DNA from: Flaveria trinervia
Taxonomy: Eukaryota; Streptophyta; Magnoliopsida; Asterales; Asteraceae
NCBI GenBank assembly: GCA_025506515.1
Contig: CM046442.1
Location: 113,530,825 to 113,594,824 of the forward strand
DNA length: 64,000 bases
Direction of reading: 5' to 3'
Numbering within the stretch: the stretch's first letter is position 1; every line of letters begins with the position of its first letter. Position numbers and translations under genes: made by a program. This document shows positions 34,334 through 44,180 of this stretch, in pieces. The notes under the pieces were generated by a model. The model was not told the DNA's origin, ran no database searches, and saw nothing but the letters and a program-made list of their open reading frames with translations.

Positions 34334-36746
34334 CCTGCAGCCACCACACAAGGGGTACCCACCCATCTGGGATCTTCCTCACTTGAGGAGATTGCCATTG
34401 AAGAGCACCATCCTCCCTAGGTGCACACTGCTTCTACCCCATCTCCCCATGCAACCGCCCCCCAAAGTCCAACCATAATTATTGCAAACGTGCTGACTCA
34501 GTTGCTGCCTCCCTCCTCCCCAACAACCACCAACAAAGGGGAAAACCCAGATATTGAGGAAGAGGATCATCATGCTTCTGACAACCCACAGCACCGGGGT
34601 TTACAAGTTCTATCTCCTAGTGTGGATAGGGAGATTAGAATATCTAGTGAGGCTGCCACCTCTTCTGCATCAGCACATGATAAGAATGAGGCTGGTAACA
34701 TTGCTAAGACCTCACTAGAGGCAATAGCTGATGAAGGACATAGTCCTGAGGCTGGAAGTCCCCAGTTCCAAGAAAAAGGGGCACATGCTAAAACTGGTCT
34801 ACACCCAGTGCATGTAAATCCTGCTACAAGCAGGAGGTCAGGTGATTCAGCATCTGCTGATGATGACCTGGGCTTTTTCTATGACGTTCTAGCCCACAAC
34901 ACCATCCTGGAGGCTGAGGTAAGCAGACTACAAGAACTGCTTGCCAAGAAGTCTCAGGATGTAAGTCCATCTGCCCCCACCAACCCACAGATGGCACCTT
35001 CATTTGAAGGTCCCCCAAACACTTTACCCTCTCACTCCACTGAGCCTCCAACCTCTGCTTTTGGCACTATCTCTCCGGGACAGAACCCCCCTGAGCAGAT
35101 GGTTGCTGTATTCCAACAATCCCTACCTCTCATCACTCCCATCATCAATGACATTGTTTATAAAGCCATTGATGAGAAGATCTCCTCAAGTCTACAACCA
35201 CTCGTTGATGATGCTATGCAAAAGAAACTTTCTGCGGTACAAACCCCTGCCACCAATGCATCCAAAAAGGGGGAGAGTACTGCAGTGAAAGAAAAGAAAA
35301 GAAAAAGAACTGAGGATGAGAAGGCACAAGAGAAAACCCAGGAGTTGGAAAAAGAAAAGGAACAACAACTGATCACTTACAAAAGAAAGAAAAGTGCTGG
35401 TGATCAAACGAATGCTGAAGAAAAATCCTTGGAAGAGCTGGTAAAAGATGCAGATGATACACACAGCCGATCCATGGACAAAATCATTGAGCAACTCTTC
35501 AAGCAAGGCTTTGACACAGCCACACTAGACAGTGAGATCAGGAGGTTGGAAGTAGAGGAAATTCAAAACAGATGGGCTGGGTATGATGTGCTGGAGAAAG
35601 AGAGATTGGAGATCATGATTCGATTCATAGCCAAATACTTAGGAAGATCACTGATGGAGATTCGTTCATGGACCAGAGACAGCATTCTGGCTATAGCCAC
35701 CAGAATCTGTTTGTCTGAGTAATTTCATAAGGGGATTATCATTAAAGCACTTGATGAGGCTGGGGCTGGAAAAAGGTTTGAAATGGCAAGACTTACAAAA
35801 GCCAAACTCACAACCAAAATGCTTGAACAACCTTCCCAATCACCCACTCAAAAACAGCCTACCCCTCAAATCTCCAAACCAATCTCAAAACCCAAATCCA
35901 ACATCCTCAACCTTCAAACCAATTCCTTTACCACAAAAACCAACCCAACCATCATCCAGTGATGCACCTAGAAGGAGGAGAAGGGTGCTGAGGATAGAAG
36001 AAGATGAAGAAGAAGAGGATGAAGATGATAGTCTACCACTCTCTGCTGTTCTAAAGCTACCAGAACCCAAGAGTCAACTCATGATCACACCTGACTCACA
36101 AAGGGAAACGGTTAGAGTCAAGATAGAAGATGAAGAACAGCAGAAGCAGCACGATGAGCAACTACTGAAGATGGTTGACAAGGAATTTCCTCAGTCATCA
36201 TCTATACAAGCCATGAAAGGGCATGCTCAGAGGCTGTACACTCTCAGACACACATTTCAGTATCAGAAGGAGAGAGTGAGAGTATGGCCAGACCCCAAGG
36301 TGAGTTCTAGAATCAACAAAAGATCCATTCGACATAGATACAATGGCCAGGTTAGAAAAAAAATAGACTCTACAATCATGTTGGCCATTGTAGTCTCACC
36401 ATGGGAAATAATTGATGAATTCAAGAAGGCTCATCAATCAAAAATGTCCCCTCAAGCTTTACTGGAAAACAAGATGATCAAAAAGGGGTTATTATATAAG
36501 AAGCTTGAAGACATTAAGAAGAATGAGCTCCAGTTACTCCTTGAGGGCACTCATCCTGATGAATTTGTCTATAGGGAGGTAACTACTGTCGAGTTGAAGA
36601 ATGGCAGGACTGTAAAGTACTTATCTGAGTACTATGGTCTAGAGTTCTTCTTTGAAGGAGGAGTAGAAGAACTCTCCAAGGAGGAACAGGTTGTTCTCCT
36701 TGAGGCCTATGTTCGAGAGTCGTACAGACTCATAATGGGGAAGTAG
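34334..36746 (+). pseudogene. A2 aORF, middle and C-terminal domains
   Basis: The best view of the family-A aORF. After the junction a short frame leads to a long one, 34421-35722 (433 codons). This has a Pro/Ser/Thr-rich start, a coiled-coil-like ILEAEVSRLQELLAKKSQD (about residues 160-180), a hydrophobic-helix region around QQSLPLITPIINDIVYKAID, and a highly charged Lys/Glu region with nuclear-signal-like KEKKRKR and YKRKK (about 285-330). After TAA 35720-35722 the same frame continues to about 35900; then a frame change leads to 35751-36746. That frame has PRRRRRVLRIEEDEEEEDEDD and the conserved distal domain (RLYTLRHTFQYQ ... RLIMGK). No transmembrane segment or signal peptide, so it does not look like an envelope protein. 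Function unknown. 36747-36952 is noncoding. Confidence 0.75.
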
Positions 36747-36952
36747 ATCTCATGAATGGGATAACAACTTTGTGTCCAGATCCCCAAAACAGAGCTCCCA
36801 TTCATACCTTGCCAAACAGATCTCTGAGATTTCTTCCCAGGCCAGTGCTTATATGGGTCATCTTCCTACTGATCAAGAAGGAAAAAGACCAACCATTTTG
36901 CCAACAATAAGTGGGAAAATAAATCAATTAGAGGTTTTGGCTGCATTGGTTC

Positions 36953-36960
36953 AGGGGGAG
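36953..36960 (+). other. Polypurine tract of A2
   Basis: AGGGGGAG two bases before the right LTR, identical to that of A-1. Confidence 0.88.
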
Positions 36961-36962
36961 TT

Positions 36963-37854
36963 TGTTGGACCAAAAGAACCAATGAGCCAAGATCAGAAAA
37001 CCTCTAAGTCCCACATGATATCACAATAACTGCTGAAGGCTTCATCAGCAGTTCGAAAAGTGCTGAAGACTTCAACAGCAGAAGATCAAGTACTGAAGAC
37101 TTCAACAGCTGAAGACTAAAGTGCTGAAGCTCAACAGCTGAAGAACACAAGTGTGAAGCTGAACAGCTGAAGAACACAAGTGCTGAAGCTGAAGACCAAG
37201 TACTGAAGTACAACAGCTGAAGAGTCTACAAGTGCTGAAGATCAACAACTGGTGTACAAAGTCTGAAGACAAAGACTGAAGACATCAGCTGATGATATCT
37301 ACTGAAGTCATCAGCTGATGAAACGTTTGAAGTTAAAGTCTGAAGACCAAGTACTGAAGTTTCAGTAGTTTGTCACAACAGCTGAAGAGTACTTCTTCAG
37401 TAGTTGTGATATCAGTAGTTTTATGTTTTTACTTTCAGTAGTTTTGTAAAACGACTGAAGAGCTTGTTCTTCAATCGTTGTAGTGTCAGTAGTTTTATGT
37501 TTTTCAGTAGTTGTAGTAACTGATAACACTTAGTATTTTTTGTAAGAAGATGTCAGCTGTTTTGACATCTTCAGTAGTTGTGTTTCAGTTGGAATAATTC
37601 TGTTAGATGTCACTATCGAGTGAGATCAGCAGACGTCACATCTCTTATATAAGAGGTGTCGACCTAATTGTAAGTGTGACATTCCGTTACCACGAAAGCG
37701 AATATTGAATGAAATATATTTGCAGAATTCTCTCTATCTATAACCGTTTTTGTTCTTCATTGAATATCTTTTCGTTCTTGTGAATTGGCTAATTCATTGT
37801 TAGAATTCCATGCTATACTCTCTAATCAATCAACGTAGATCACTGATCCTAACA
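36963..37854 (+). repeat. A2 right (3') LTR (892 bp)
   Basis: TGTTGGACC...CCTAACA, preceded by the PPT and followed by GCAGG. It contains the CTGAAG array (about 37030-37350) and the same stem-loops as A-1. Near identity to the left LTR suggests a recent insertion. Confidence 0.93.
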
Positions 37855-38923
37855 GCAGGCCTTTTAGGAGGGGGCATCGGTTGACCGCTCTCATGAGCCG
37901 TACAACACCATAAGCTCTATTTTTTGGATGGATATTGAGGTCACTGCTGAGGATATCATGCTTGTACTTAGGTTGGGTAATGATGCAGACCACCCTACTG
38001 ACTTTACCCGCTAACTATGAGAGGGTCCTTCTTGAGGATGAAGTACGCTAGGGATATGAATGCAGGTGTGCTCAACAAGAGCAACCTGTGTCCCCAGTAC
38101 AAGTACTTGGCACATGTCATCCTCAAGTGCTTGGCTTCGCGAAGGGGTGGGTTTGATGATCTTTCTAACCAGATCCAAAATGCCTACATGGCACTAGTAT
38201 TGAACCACCTTTTCAGCTTCTCAAGCATAATATTCTCTACTTGATAGAGAATCTAGAGGCAAAGGGCAAAGAGGGTTTCTACATGTACCCTAGGTTTTTA
38301 CAGATGATTTTAATGAGAAGCTGCCCAGATTGTCCAAGGAGAGCCACGACGCTGTGTGGTTGGAGATCATGGATGATACGACACTGGGTCGTATGAAGGT
38401 TTACTGGGGAAAGTAGGTCAAACCCCCGGTGAAGAGACTTATCGGCCATCTGGCCAAGGTTGCTTACGTGGCGCCGGGGAGGCATAAATGGTGCCACGCA
38501 GATAGTGATTCGGATGTCGAGCAAATTGAGCTCCCTAAAGATGACTCCGACGATAACGACAACGGTGATGATGGAGATGCAAGATCCACTCAACTAAGGG
38601 CCCCCACTTCTGATATAGCATCTCCAGCATCCACCAAAGGTGGAACAGAGGCTGCAGAGTTCCATCAGGACTTTCGTCTTGATGAGGAGGAGGAGATAGA
38701 CGAGGAGCCCTTGACTCATACTGTGGGGAGCAGGGTGGTCGCCACCGACCGAGGTATTCGGGAGGTTGGTGGACGCCCTGGAGAGTCTAGGGAGGTTGAT
38801 ACTGGTCCTAGTTATACTCCCGATCAGCCCAGCACCGTCCTTAGGGGAGCATCAACCTCGAGGGGCTCGAGGAAGAAAAGGATGGCTCAGCCCCACGGTT
38901 GAAGAAGAAGAGGAGGAGGATGA

Positions 38924-39115
38924 CATTTATCACCACCACCACTACTACCATCATTCCATCCACCACCATATCTACCACCTCACACACCACTACCACATCC
39001 ACTCCACCACTTACCCGCATACAATCCACCTCCACTACAGCTCATCCACCACCACCTTCATCTATACCACCCCCAATCTTCACCACTGCCACCACCACCA
39101 CCACTAGCCACCAAG
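38924..39115 (+). repeat. Low-complexity ACC/CCA tract in aORF
   Basis: Trinucleotide-type run coding Thr-rich sequence in one frame and His/Tyr in another. B3 has the equivalent GGT/GTG tract at about 45860-46020 on the plus strand. Confidence 0.85.
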
Positions 39116-39474
39116 CTAGACCGTCATCTTATCCCTCCTTCCCATCTGGATCCTCTCTACCTCCTAGTAGGGTAGAGGAACAACTCTCGGCACTAAGCTG
39201 TATGGTGCTAAAGCTGTTGGCTGACGATGACGAGAAGACTGCCCAGATTCGTCAGCTAGTAGAACTTACTGCTAAATAATCTTTGCAGATATCTCGGCAG
39301 GCACAACTGATAGAGCAGCAAGCACAACAGATGGCTGCTCAGAGCTCAGAGATGTCCCAACTCCAGGAGCAACATGTCCAATCAACAAAACGGATAGAGG
39401 AGTTGGAGGCGACCAACAAGACCATCATGCTAAGGCTCAAAGGATCAAAGGATGAGCCCTTAAAGATCAGAGAA

Positions 39475-39597
39475 GGAGATGGAGATGATGGTGATGGTGA
39501 TGACAGTGATGATGATGATGATGATGATCAAGGGGAGGATACTGATGCTGGTGATGATGTTGATGATGATGATGATGGAGATGATGATACTTCTGCT
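39475..39597 (+). repeat. Low-complexity GAT tract in aORF
   Basis: Imperfect (GAT)n coding for a run of Asp with Gly. B3 has a shorter acidic tract (45530-45600, minus), so the tract expanded or contracted since the two copies separated. Confidence 0.85.
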
Positions 39598-39812
39598 GCG
39601 GGTGCCACATCTGCAAGTGAAAGGCGAACCAAGAAAGCTCAAGACCAAAGTGCCTCCACATCAGCCCGTCAGCAGAGGAGCACATGATACAATACAAGAG
39701 TAATGCTTAGTTGTTTATGTTATTAAATCATGTGTATTTGAATCTTGTATCAAATTAATGTAATTAATGTTTATATCTATTTGTTGATGTTTATTGCTTT
39801 GATTGTTGACTA

Positions 39813-40957
39813 ATGGTTGATGTGTTACATGTTTTAAATCAAGCAGATCCAAATTATCAAAGAGATGAATATGATGTTGCTCCCCTCCAACAGATCAAGA
39901 CTCAGCTCATGATGATTCTTGATCTGCAGGGAATAGTCAGGAGATCAGTGAATTACACTCCTAAAGAAGGAGAGATAATTCATGATCTCACCGACGAGCA
40001 ACTTGCTGAAATATTCCGACTCAATCCAGATGAGATCATGAAAGATGCTCCAATAGTCCATGTGGAAAGTGACGACGAGCTCAACGACATTGATGATATC
40101 GAGATTGAAGATGTCACGGACCAACATTATCCATAGTACACTGACATTGAGGTAATGACGTTCCCAATCTGGGCGACAATCTTGTCAGTGAAACAGTTGA
40201 GACTCTGGATAAAATGGAACAAGAGTCTGACAAGATAGAAGATAAGGCCCAAGCCTCAGAAGCAGAAGTCAATATCAGAAACGCTGAGTGGGTTGCATGC
40301 TTTGAAGAAATAAGGGCCCAACGTAGTGCTTCAACGTCAACTGTCTACACCAAGCTGTACAAAGTGAAGAAACATCACAAGGTGTCGGGCAAAATCATAG
40401 CATGGGCGTATTTTGAAGATCTCAACGTTTATGCAGTTAAACGTGAGAAAGGATTGAGTACTTCAGGTTTCCACATGACCAGTTAGCATGGATTTGAGCT
40501 TAACCAGTTAGCAAAGTTGAAATTGCTATACGCTGGCCCACGCAAAATGTCAGGCTGGTTTGAAGCGGCTCTAAAGAGAGAGTACCACACCAGATGGATC
40601 AACTTCAAACCTCAACAGCCAACGAGGTATATCAGACGGTCTGAGGTTGATGCCATAACTGGAAAACCGAAAATAGTGCTGAAGTGGAGTCCTCCGCGCA
40701 CAATGTCTAAGATCCCTCTACGAGAAATGCCACAGGACTTCACTCCACACTTCAAATGGTGGTACCATGATTGGAGGACAGGAGAGGTAGTCATAGTTTT
40801 GAACAAGAATGGAATAATGGAAACCATCAAGGTATTTGACCTAATATGGCTTACAAACTTGTCTACATATGATGTCTATACATTATACAAGTGGCCACTA
40901 TTCTATGACTCTCAAGATATTGTACAAGCTCTACAATTTCAGAACATAATATGAATC
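39813..40957 (+). pseudogene. B1 aORF, C-terminal domains
   Basis: Three open pieces: 39813-40136 (NQADPNYQRDEYDVAPLQQIK ... an acidic DDELNDIDDIEIEDV end), 40214-40486 (Glu/Ala-rich helix, then KLYKVKKHHKVSGKIIAWAYFEDLNVYAVKREKG) and 40517-40954 (LLYAGPRKMSGWFEAALKREYHTRW ... DVYTLYKWPLFYDSQDIVQALQFQN). B3 carries the same pieces at 45279-44181 in reverse. The last piece is rich in aromatic residues and looks globular. A TAG near 40135 and frame shifts separate them. The AT-rich 39690-39855 just before has no counterpart in B3. Confidence 0.75.
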
Positions 40958-41058
40958 TGTTTTGCTTTTGAGATACATGCCGGAGTCACTAGAGAAGAGA
41001 AGTACAAGAAGTTTGAGGAACTCATGAAGGATGTAAGACATTAGATGAAACTAGGTCC

Positions 41059-41067
41059 AAGGGGGAG
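41059..41067 (+). other. Second (terminal) polypurine tract of B1
   Basis: AAGGGGGAG two bases before the 3' LTR. It is the normal plus-strand primer site, matched in B3 at 44158-44167. Confidence 0.9.
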
Positions 41068-41069
41068 TT

Positions 41070-41837
41070 TGTAGATACATGTGTCCCTAGTTTCTGAACT
41101 TAATGTAATATGTCTTTATTGTCTTACACATATGTAATTGTACGAGTACTTAATGAAATACAATATGTGGTTGTGCTTATAATGTTGAATATTTCATTGC
41201 TTGGTATGTAATAACACTTATGAACTAATTATATAGGATGTGGTCGTTTGAATAATATCTAAGTCAATTAATAATTATGAAACATATTCAAACTTAATCA
41301 TGTGAAGTTCTCATGCAATTGGCCCATGCTAATGGACCATACACATGAACAATTTCATGCTAATGAACCAGTCGTACGAATAAACCAGGAGACTGGATCA
41401 GTCGCATGATTGTAACATGAGATTGACTCAGTCGCATGATTGTAACATGAGATTGACTCAGTCGCACGACTGAACACTCAGTCGTGCGAATAGATCAACC
41501 GCATGACTCAATCGCACGACTAAACCATGAAAATGGTCCAGTTGCATGATTGAGAATCCCTAACCTATAAATACCACTTAAATTGTGGAAAAAAGGGAGA
41601 CTTTGAATATTTTGATACCTAAATGTACCCTAGCCGTCCAGAGACCTCTAGTAATCTACTCCAACTTCATAGATCGCAGTAGATTGATTGCTAATCATTC
41701 TTAACATTTAGATTCAATCTTTAATTGATTCTACGTGTGTTCTCACTGATTGGATTGCCAATCAAATAGGATTCCGCACTATTTGATTCGGTATACGCGT
41801 AAATCTATTAGTATTCATGTAGTACATGATCCTAACA
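41070..41837 (+). repeat. 3' LTR of B1 (768 bp)
   Basis: TGTAGATACATG...GATCCTAACA. It contains a 30-bp unit twice in tandem (41401-41430 and 41431-41460; once in the 5' LTR), the TCAGTCGCACGACTGA motif at about 41459-41472, and a TATA box TATAAATA at 41566-41573. Confidence 0.93.
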
Positions 41838-42932
41838 GCCGTCATAGCAAGACTTGAAGCTATTAGAATATTCTTAATTTTGCTGCATCCAAGGATTTCA
41901 AGGTCTACCAGCTTGATGACAAGTGTGCTTTTCTCTATTGGATGATGATGAAGAGGTGTTTGTCAAACAACCACCTAGCTTTGCATACCAGATCATCCTG
42001 ATTATATCTGCAGGCTTGATAAAGCTTTAAATAGGCTTCACCAAGCTCTAAGGAATCAGTATGAAATTGTACCTCAGTATCTCTGTCAACATAGATACAA
42101 AAGAGGAACTGTAGATGGAACTCTCTTCATCAAAGGAACAAGAAATAACTTAGTGCTAGTTCAAGTATATGTAGATCACATTATCTTCGGGTCAACTAAT
42201 CCAAAGCTCTACAAATACTTTGGGAAGCTGATGAAGAATAGATTTGAAATGAGTGCCATGGGGGAACTTAATTTCTTTCTAGGAATTCAAGTGAAGCAAG
42301 TTGACAGTGGCATCTTCATAAGTTAGTCAACGTATGTACAAGACATACAAGATTCAACATAACTGATTGTAAGGTTGCTAGGACACCTATAGCCAGAAGT
42401 CACTCCCTTAGACCTAATCTTGAGGGGGAGTGTGGATGAACATCTTTACCAGGCTATGATTGGGTCTCCTATGTACCTTACTACTAGTAGGTTTAATAAC
42501 ATGTTTGCCATATGTATTTGTGCAATATATCAAGCAAACCCAAGATTTCACACCTAGTCATTGTTAAAAGGATTCTAAGATATCTCAAAGGTGCCCCAAC
42601 ACATGGCCTTTGGTATTCAAAGAATTCTGATTTCAATTTATATGAATATACAAATAGTGATTATGGTGGCTACAATATGACTACAAAGTCTACATACGGG
42701 GGATGTGAATTTCTTGGTGGAAGGATAGTCTCTTGGCAATGCAAGAAGCAATCCTACATGTCTGCATCAACTGTTGAAGCTGAATACATTGCTGCTGCAA
42801 GCTGCTGTGCTCAAGTGCTTTGGATTCAAAATCAAATACTAGACTATGGATTCAAATTGAAGGAGACTCCCATCCACATACACAACAATAGTGCTATCTC
42901 TATCAAAGTGCTATCTTAACTTCAAGGAGACT
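41838..42932 (+). pseudogene. pol: Family-C pol copy 1: RT and RNase H
   Basis: Continues the C reverse transcriptase interrupted at 22757: IARLEAIRIF, a KVYQLDDKCAF-like region, YVDHIIFGS (about 42170; second Asp of YVDD replaced by His), FEMSAMGELNFFLGIQV. RNase H 42512-42919 has TNSDYGGYN (first Asp replaced by Asn), STVEAEYIAAASCC (Glu kept) and HNNSAIS (Asp lost). The element was therefore inactive. It ends at the start of fragment D copy 2. Confidence 0.87.
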
Positions 42933-43218
42933 ATGGATCGATCTGTGATTGATATCAAGCAATTGACAATTATATGAACAATGTAATCAAAACAAACAAA
43001 TATCAGAAAAATTCATAGAGTTTCATTGATATTAGAAAGATTACAAAGTGCAAATTGAAAGAAAATATCTAAGGTCGTTACATGCACATACATAGCAATC
43101 CTATTATACTAATAATCAAGAAACAAAAAAGAACATATATTTACACAATAAGTCCCTAAACTATAACAAAATTTATCTAAAGACTAAAATGCTAATCTTT
43201 CTAGGTTTCTAACAAACT
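42933..43218 (-). repeat. Fragment D, copy 2
   Basis: Near-identical to 21279-21565 and joined to family-C integrase sequence at the same base. It marks the start of the second tandem copy of the D-C unit. Confidence 0.8.
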
Positions 43219-43418
43219 ATGTTGTCTGACTCTAAACTGCCCATCACCTTCTGGGTAGAAGCAGTGAACACTACTTGCTATATGCAAAATATAGTTTTAG
43301 TAGTTAAGACACATGGTAAGACCCTTTATGAACTTTAGAATAAGAGGAAACCTTTTATTGGTTTTCTCAAGTCATTTGGATGTCCTTGCACCTTCTTGAA
43401 TACCAAAGATCAAACTGT
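43219..43418 (+). pseudogene. pol: Family-C pol copy 2: integrase end, left piece
   Basis: MLSDSKLPITFWVEAV ... GCPCTFLNTKDQ, matching 21566-21758, interrupted at 43418 by B3. It resumes at 57249. The duplication around B3 is not clean (left ACTGT, right AAATTAT). Confidence 0.85.
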
Positions 43419-44155
43419 TGTTAGGACCATTTACATACGGAGTACTAACTAATTCTACGCGTATACCAACTCAAATAGTGCAGAATCCTATTTGATTGGC
43501 GATCCAATTAGGGAGAACACAATTTAGATCAATCTAACTATTAATGAAATGTTAAGAATGATTAGAGAATGATCAACTGTGATTTATGAACTTGGAATAG
43601 GTTTTCTTGAGTCTCTGGACAACTAGGATACGATTATGTGCGTAGTTATTCGAATTGTTACATTTTTTTCTACGAATTAGGTGGTATTTATAGGTTAGGG
43701 TCTTCCATCGTACGACTGAACCATTACCATGGTTCAGTCGTGTGACTGAACCATGTGATTGATCCATTCGCACGACTCAAGGTCCAGTCATGCGACTAAG
43801 TCAATCTTATGTCTCAATCGAGCGACTGATCCAGTCTCCTGGTTCAGTCGTGCGAGTGGTCCATTAGCATGAAGTATTCATGCGTATGGTCCATTAGCAT
43901 GGTCCATTCGCATGAGAACTTCACACGATTAAGTTTGAACATGTTTCTTAATCATTATTAACTAAGAATTATGGTCAACAACCACAAACCTATATAGTTA
44001 GTTCACTATAAGTTATCACATAATAAACAATGAAATATTAACATTATAAGCATCAACCACACTTTGTATTTCATCATACCCATTCAATTACATATATGTA
44101 AGACATGATAGACATTTTACATTATGCTCCTAAACTAGGTACATATGTATCAACA
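43419..44155 (-). repeat. 3' LTR of B3 (737 bp)
   Basis: On the minus strand TGTTGATACATATG...GTCCTAACA. Motif array at about 43705-43920. The PPT lies directly upstream on the minus strand (44158-44167). Confidence 0.93.
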
Positions 44156-44157
44156 AA

Positions 44158-44167
44158 CTCCCCCTTG
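44158..44167 (-). other. Second (terminal) polypurine tract of B3
   Basis: CAAGGGGGAG on the minus strand, two bases before the LTR. Confidence 0.88.
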
Positions 44168-44180
44168 GACCTAGTTTACA

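Larger units (their letters stand above)
32914..37859 (+). mobile_element. Family-A insertion A2: LTR, duplicated host segment, A 3' half, LTR
   Basis: A composite, not a normal element. GCAGG (32914-32918), LTR (32919-33813), GCAGG (33814-33818), 515 bp more of B1 aORF, then without any PBS the 3' part of a family-A internal region (34334-36962), LTR (36963-37854), GCAGG (37855-37859), and the same B1 aORF segment again. The third GCAGG and the repeated host segment show that the 5' LTR has the flanks of a solo LTR. The simplest reading is an exchange between a solo-LTR allele and a full-length allele. Confidence 0.88.
37855..39690 (+). pseudogene. B1 aORF, continued: conserved block and low-complexity middle
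   Basis: Second host copy (Y2, 37855-38365), then sequence not present in Y1. The frame 38429-38902 reads (K)RLIGHLAKVAYVAPGRHKW and a long acidic stretch. 38899-39279 is Thr/Pro-rich from an ACC/CCA repeat. 39283-39687 is Gln-rich and coiled-coil-like (QISRQAQLIEQQAQQMAAQ), followed by an Asp tract from a GAT repeat (39475-39595). B3 has the same order in one frame of 427 codons (46974-45691). Frameshifts lie near 38230, 38310, 38900 and 39280. Function unknown. Confidence 0.78.
22758..41837 (+). mobile_element. Full-length family-B Sirevirus B1 (about 14.1 kb plus a 4.9-kb insertion)
   Basis: Both LTRs are present and the insertion point is clear. GCTGT (22753-22757) lies before the 5' LTR and GCCGT (41838-41842) after the 3' LTR; dropping one copy rejoins the interrupted C reverse transcriptase in frame (IFAVIARLEAIR). 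Order: LTR, PBS, leader array, gag, pol, first PPT, 2.6-kb spacer, aORF, second PPT, LTR. Total 19,080 bp, of which 32919-37859 is a nested family-A insertion, leaving about 14.1 kb. B3 (13,830 bp) has the same plan. Genes are broken by stops and frameshifts. Confidence 0.93.

Noticed and set aside
34421..35722. 433-codon ORF as a host nuclear protein gene (charged, with NLS-like runs)
   Set aside because: It lies between family-A aORF sequence and the A PPT/LTR, and its frame continues the aORF. It is retrotransposon sequence.
39460..39703. Antisense and out-of-frame His/Met/Ile-rich ORFs
   Set aside because: Shadows of the GAT repeat in the B1 aORF.
39690..39860. A definite intron in the B1 aORF
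   Set aside because: No transcript evidence and splice sites are ambiguous; kept only as a low-confidence finding.
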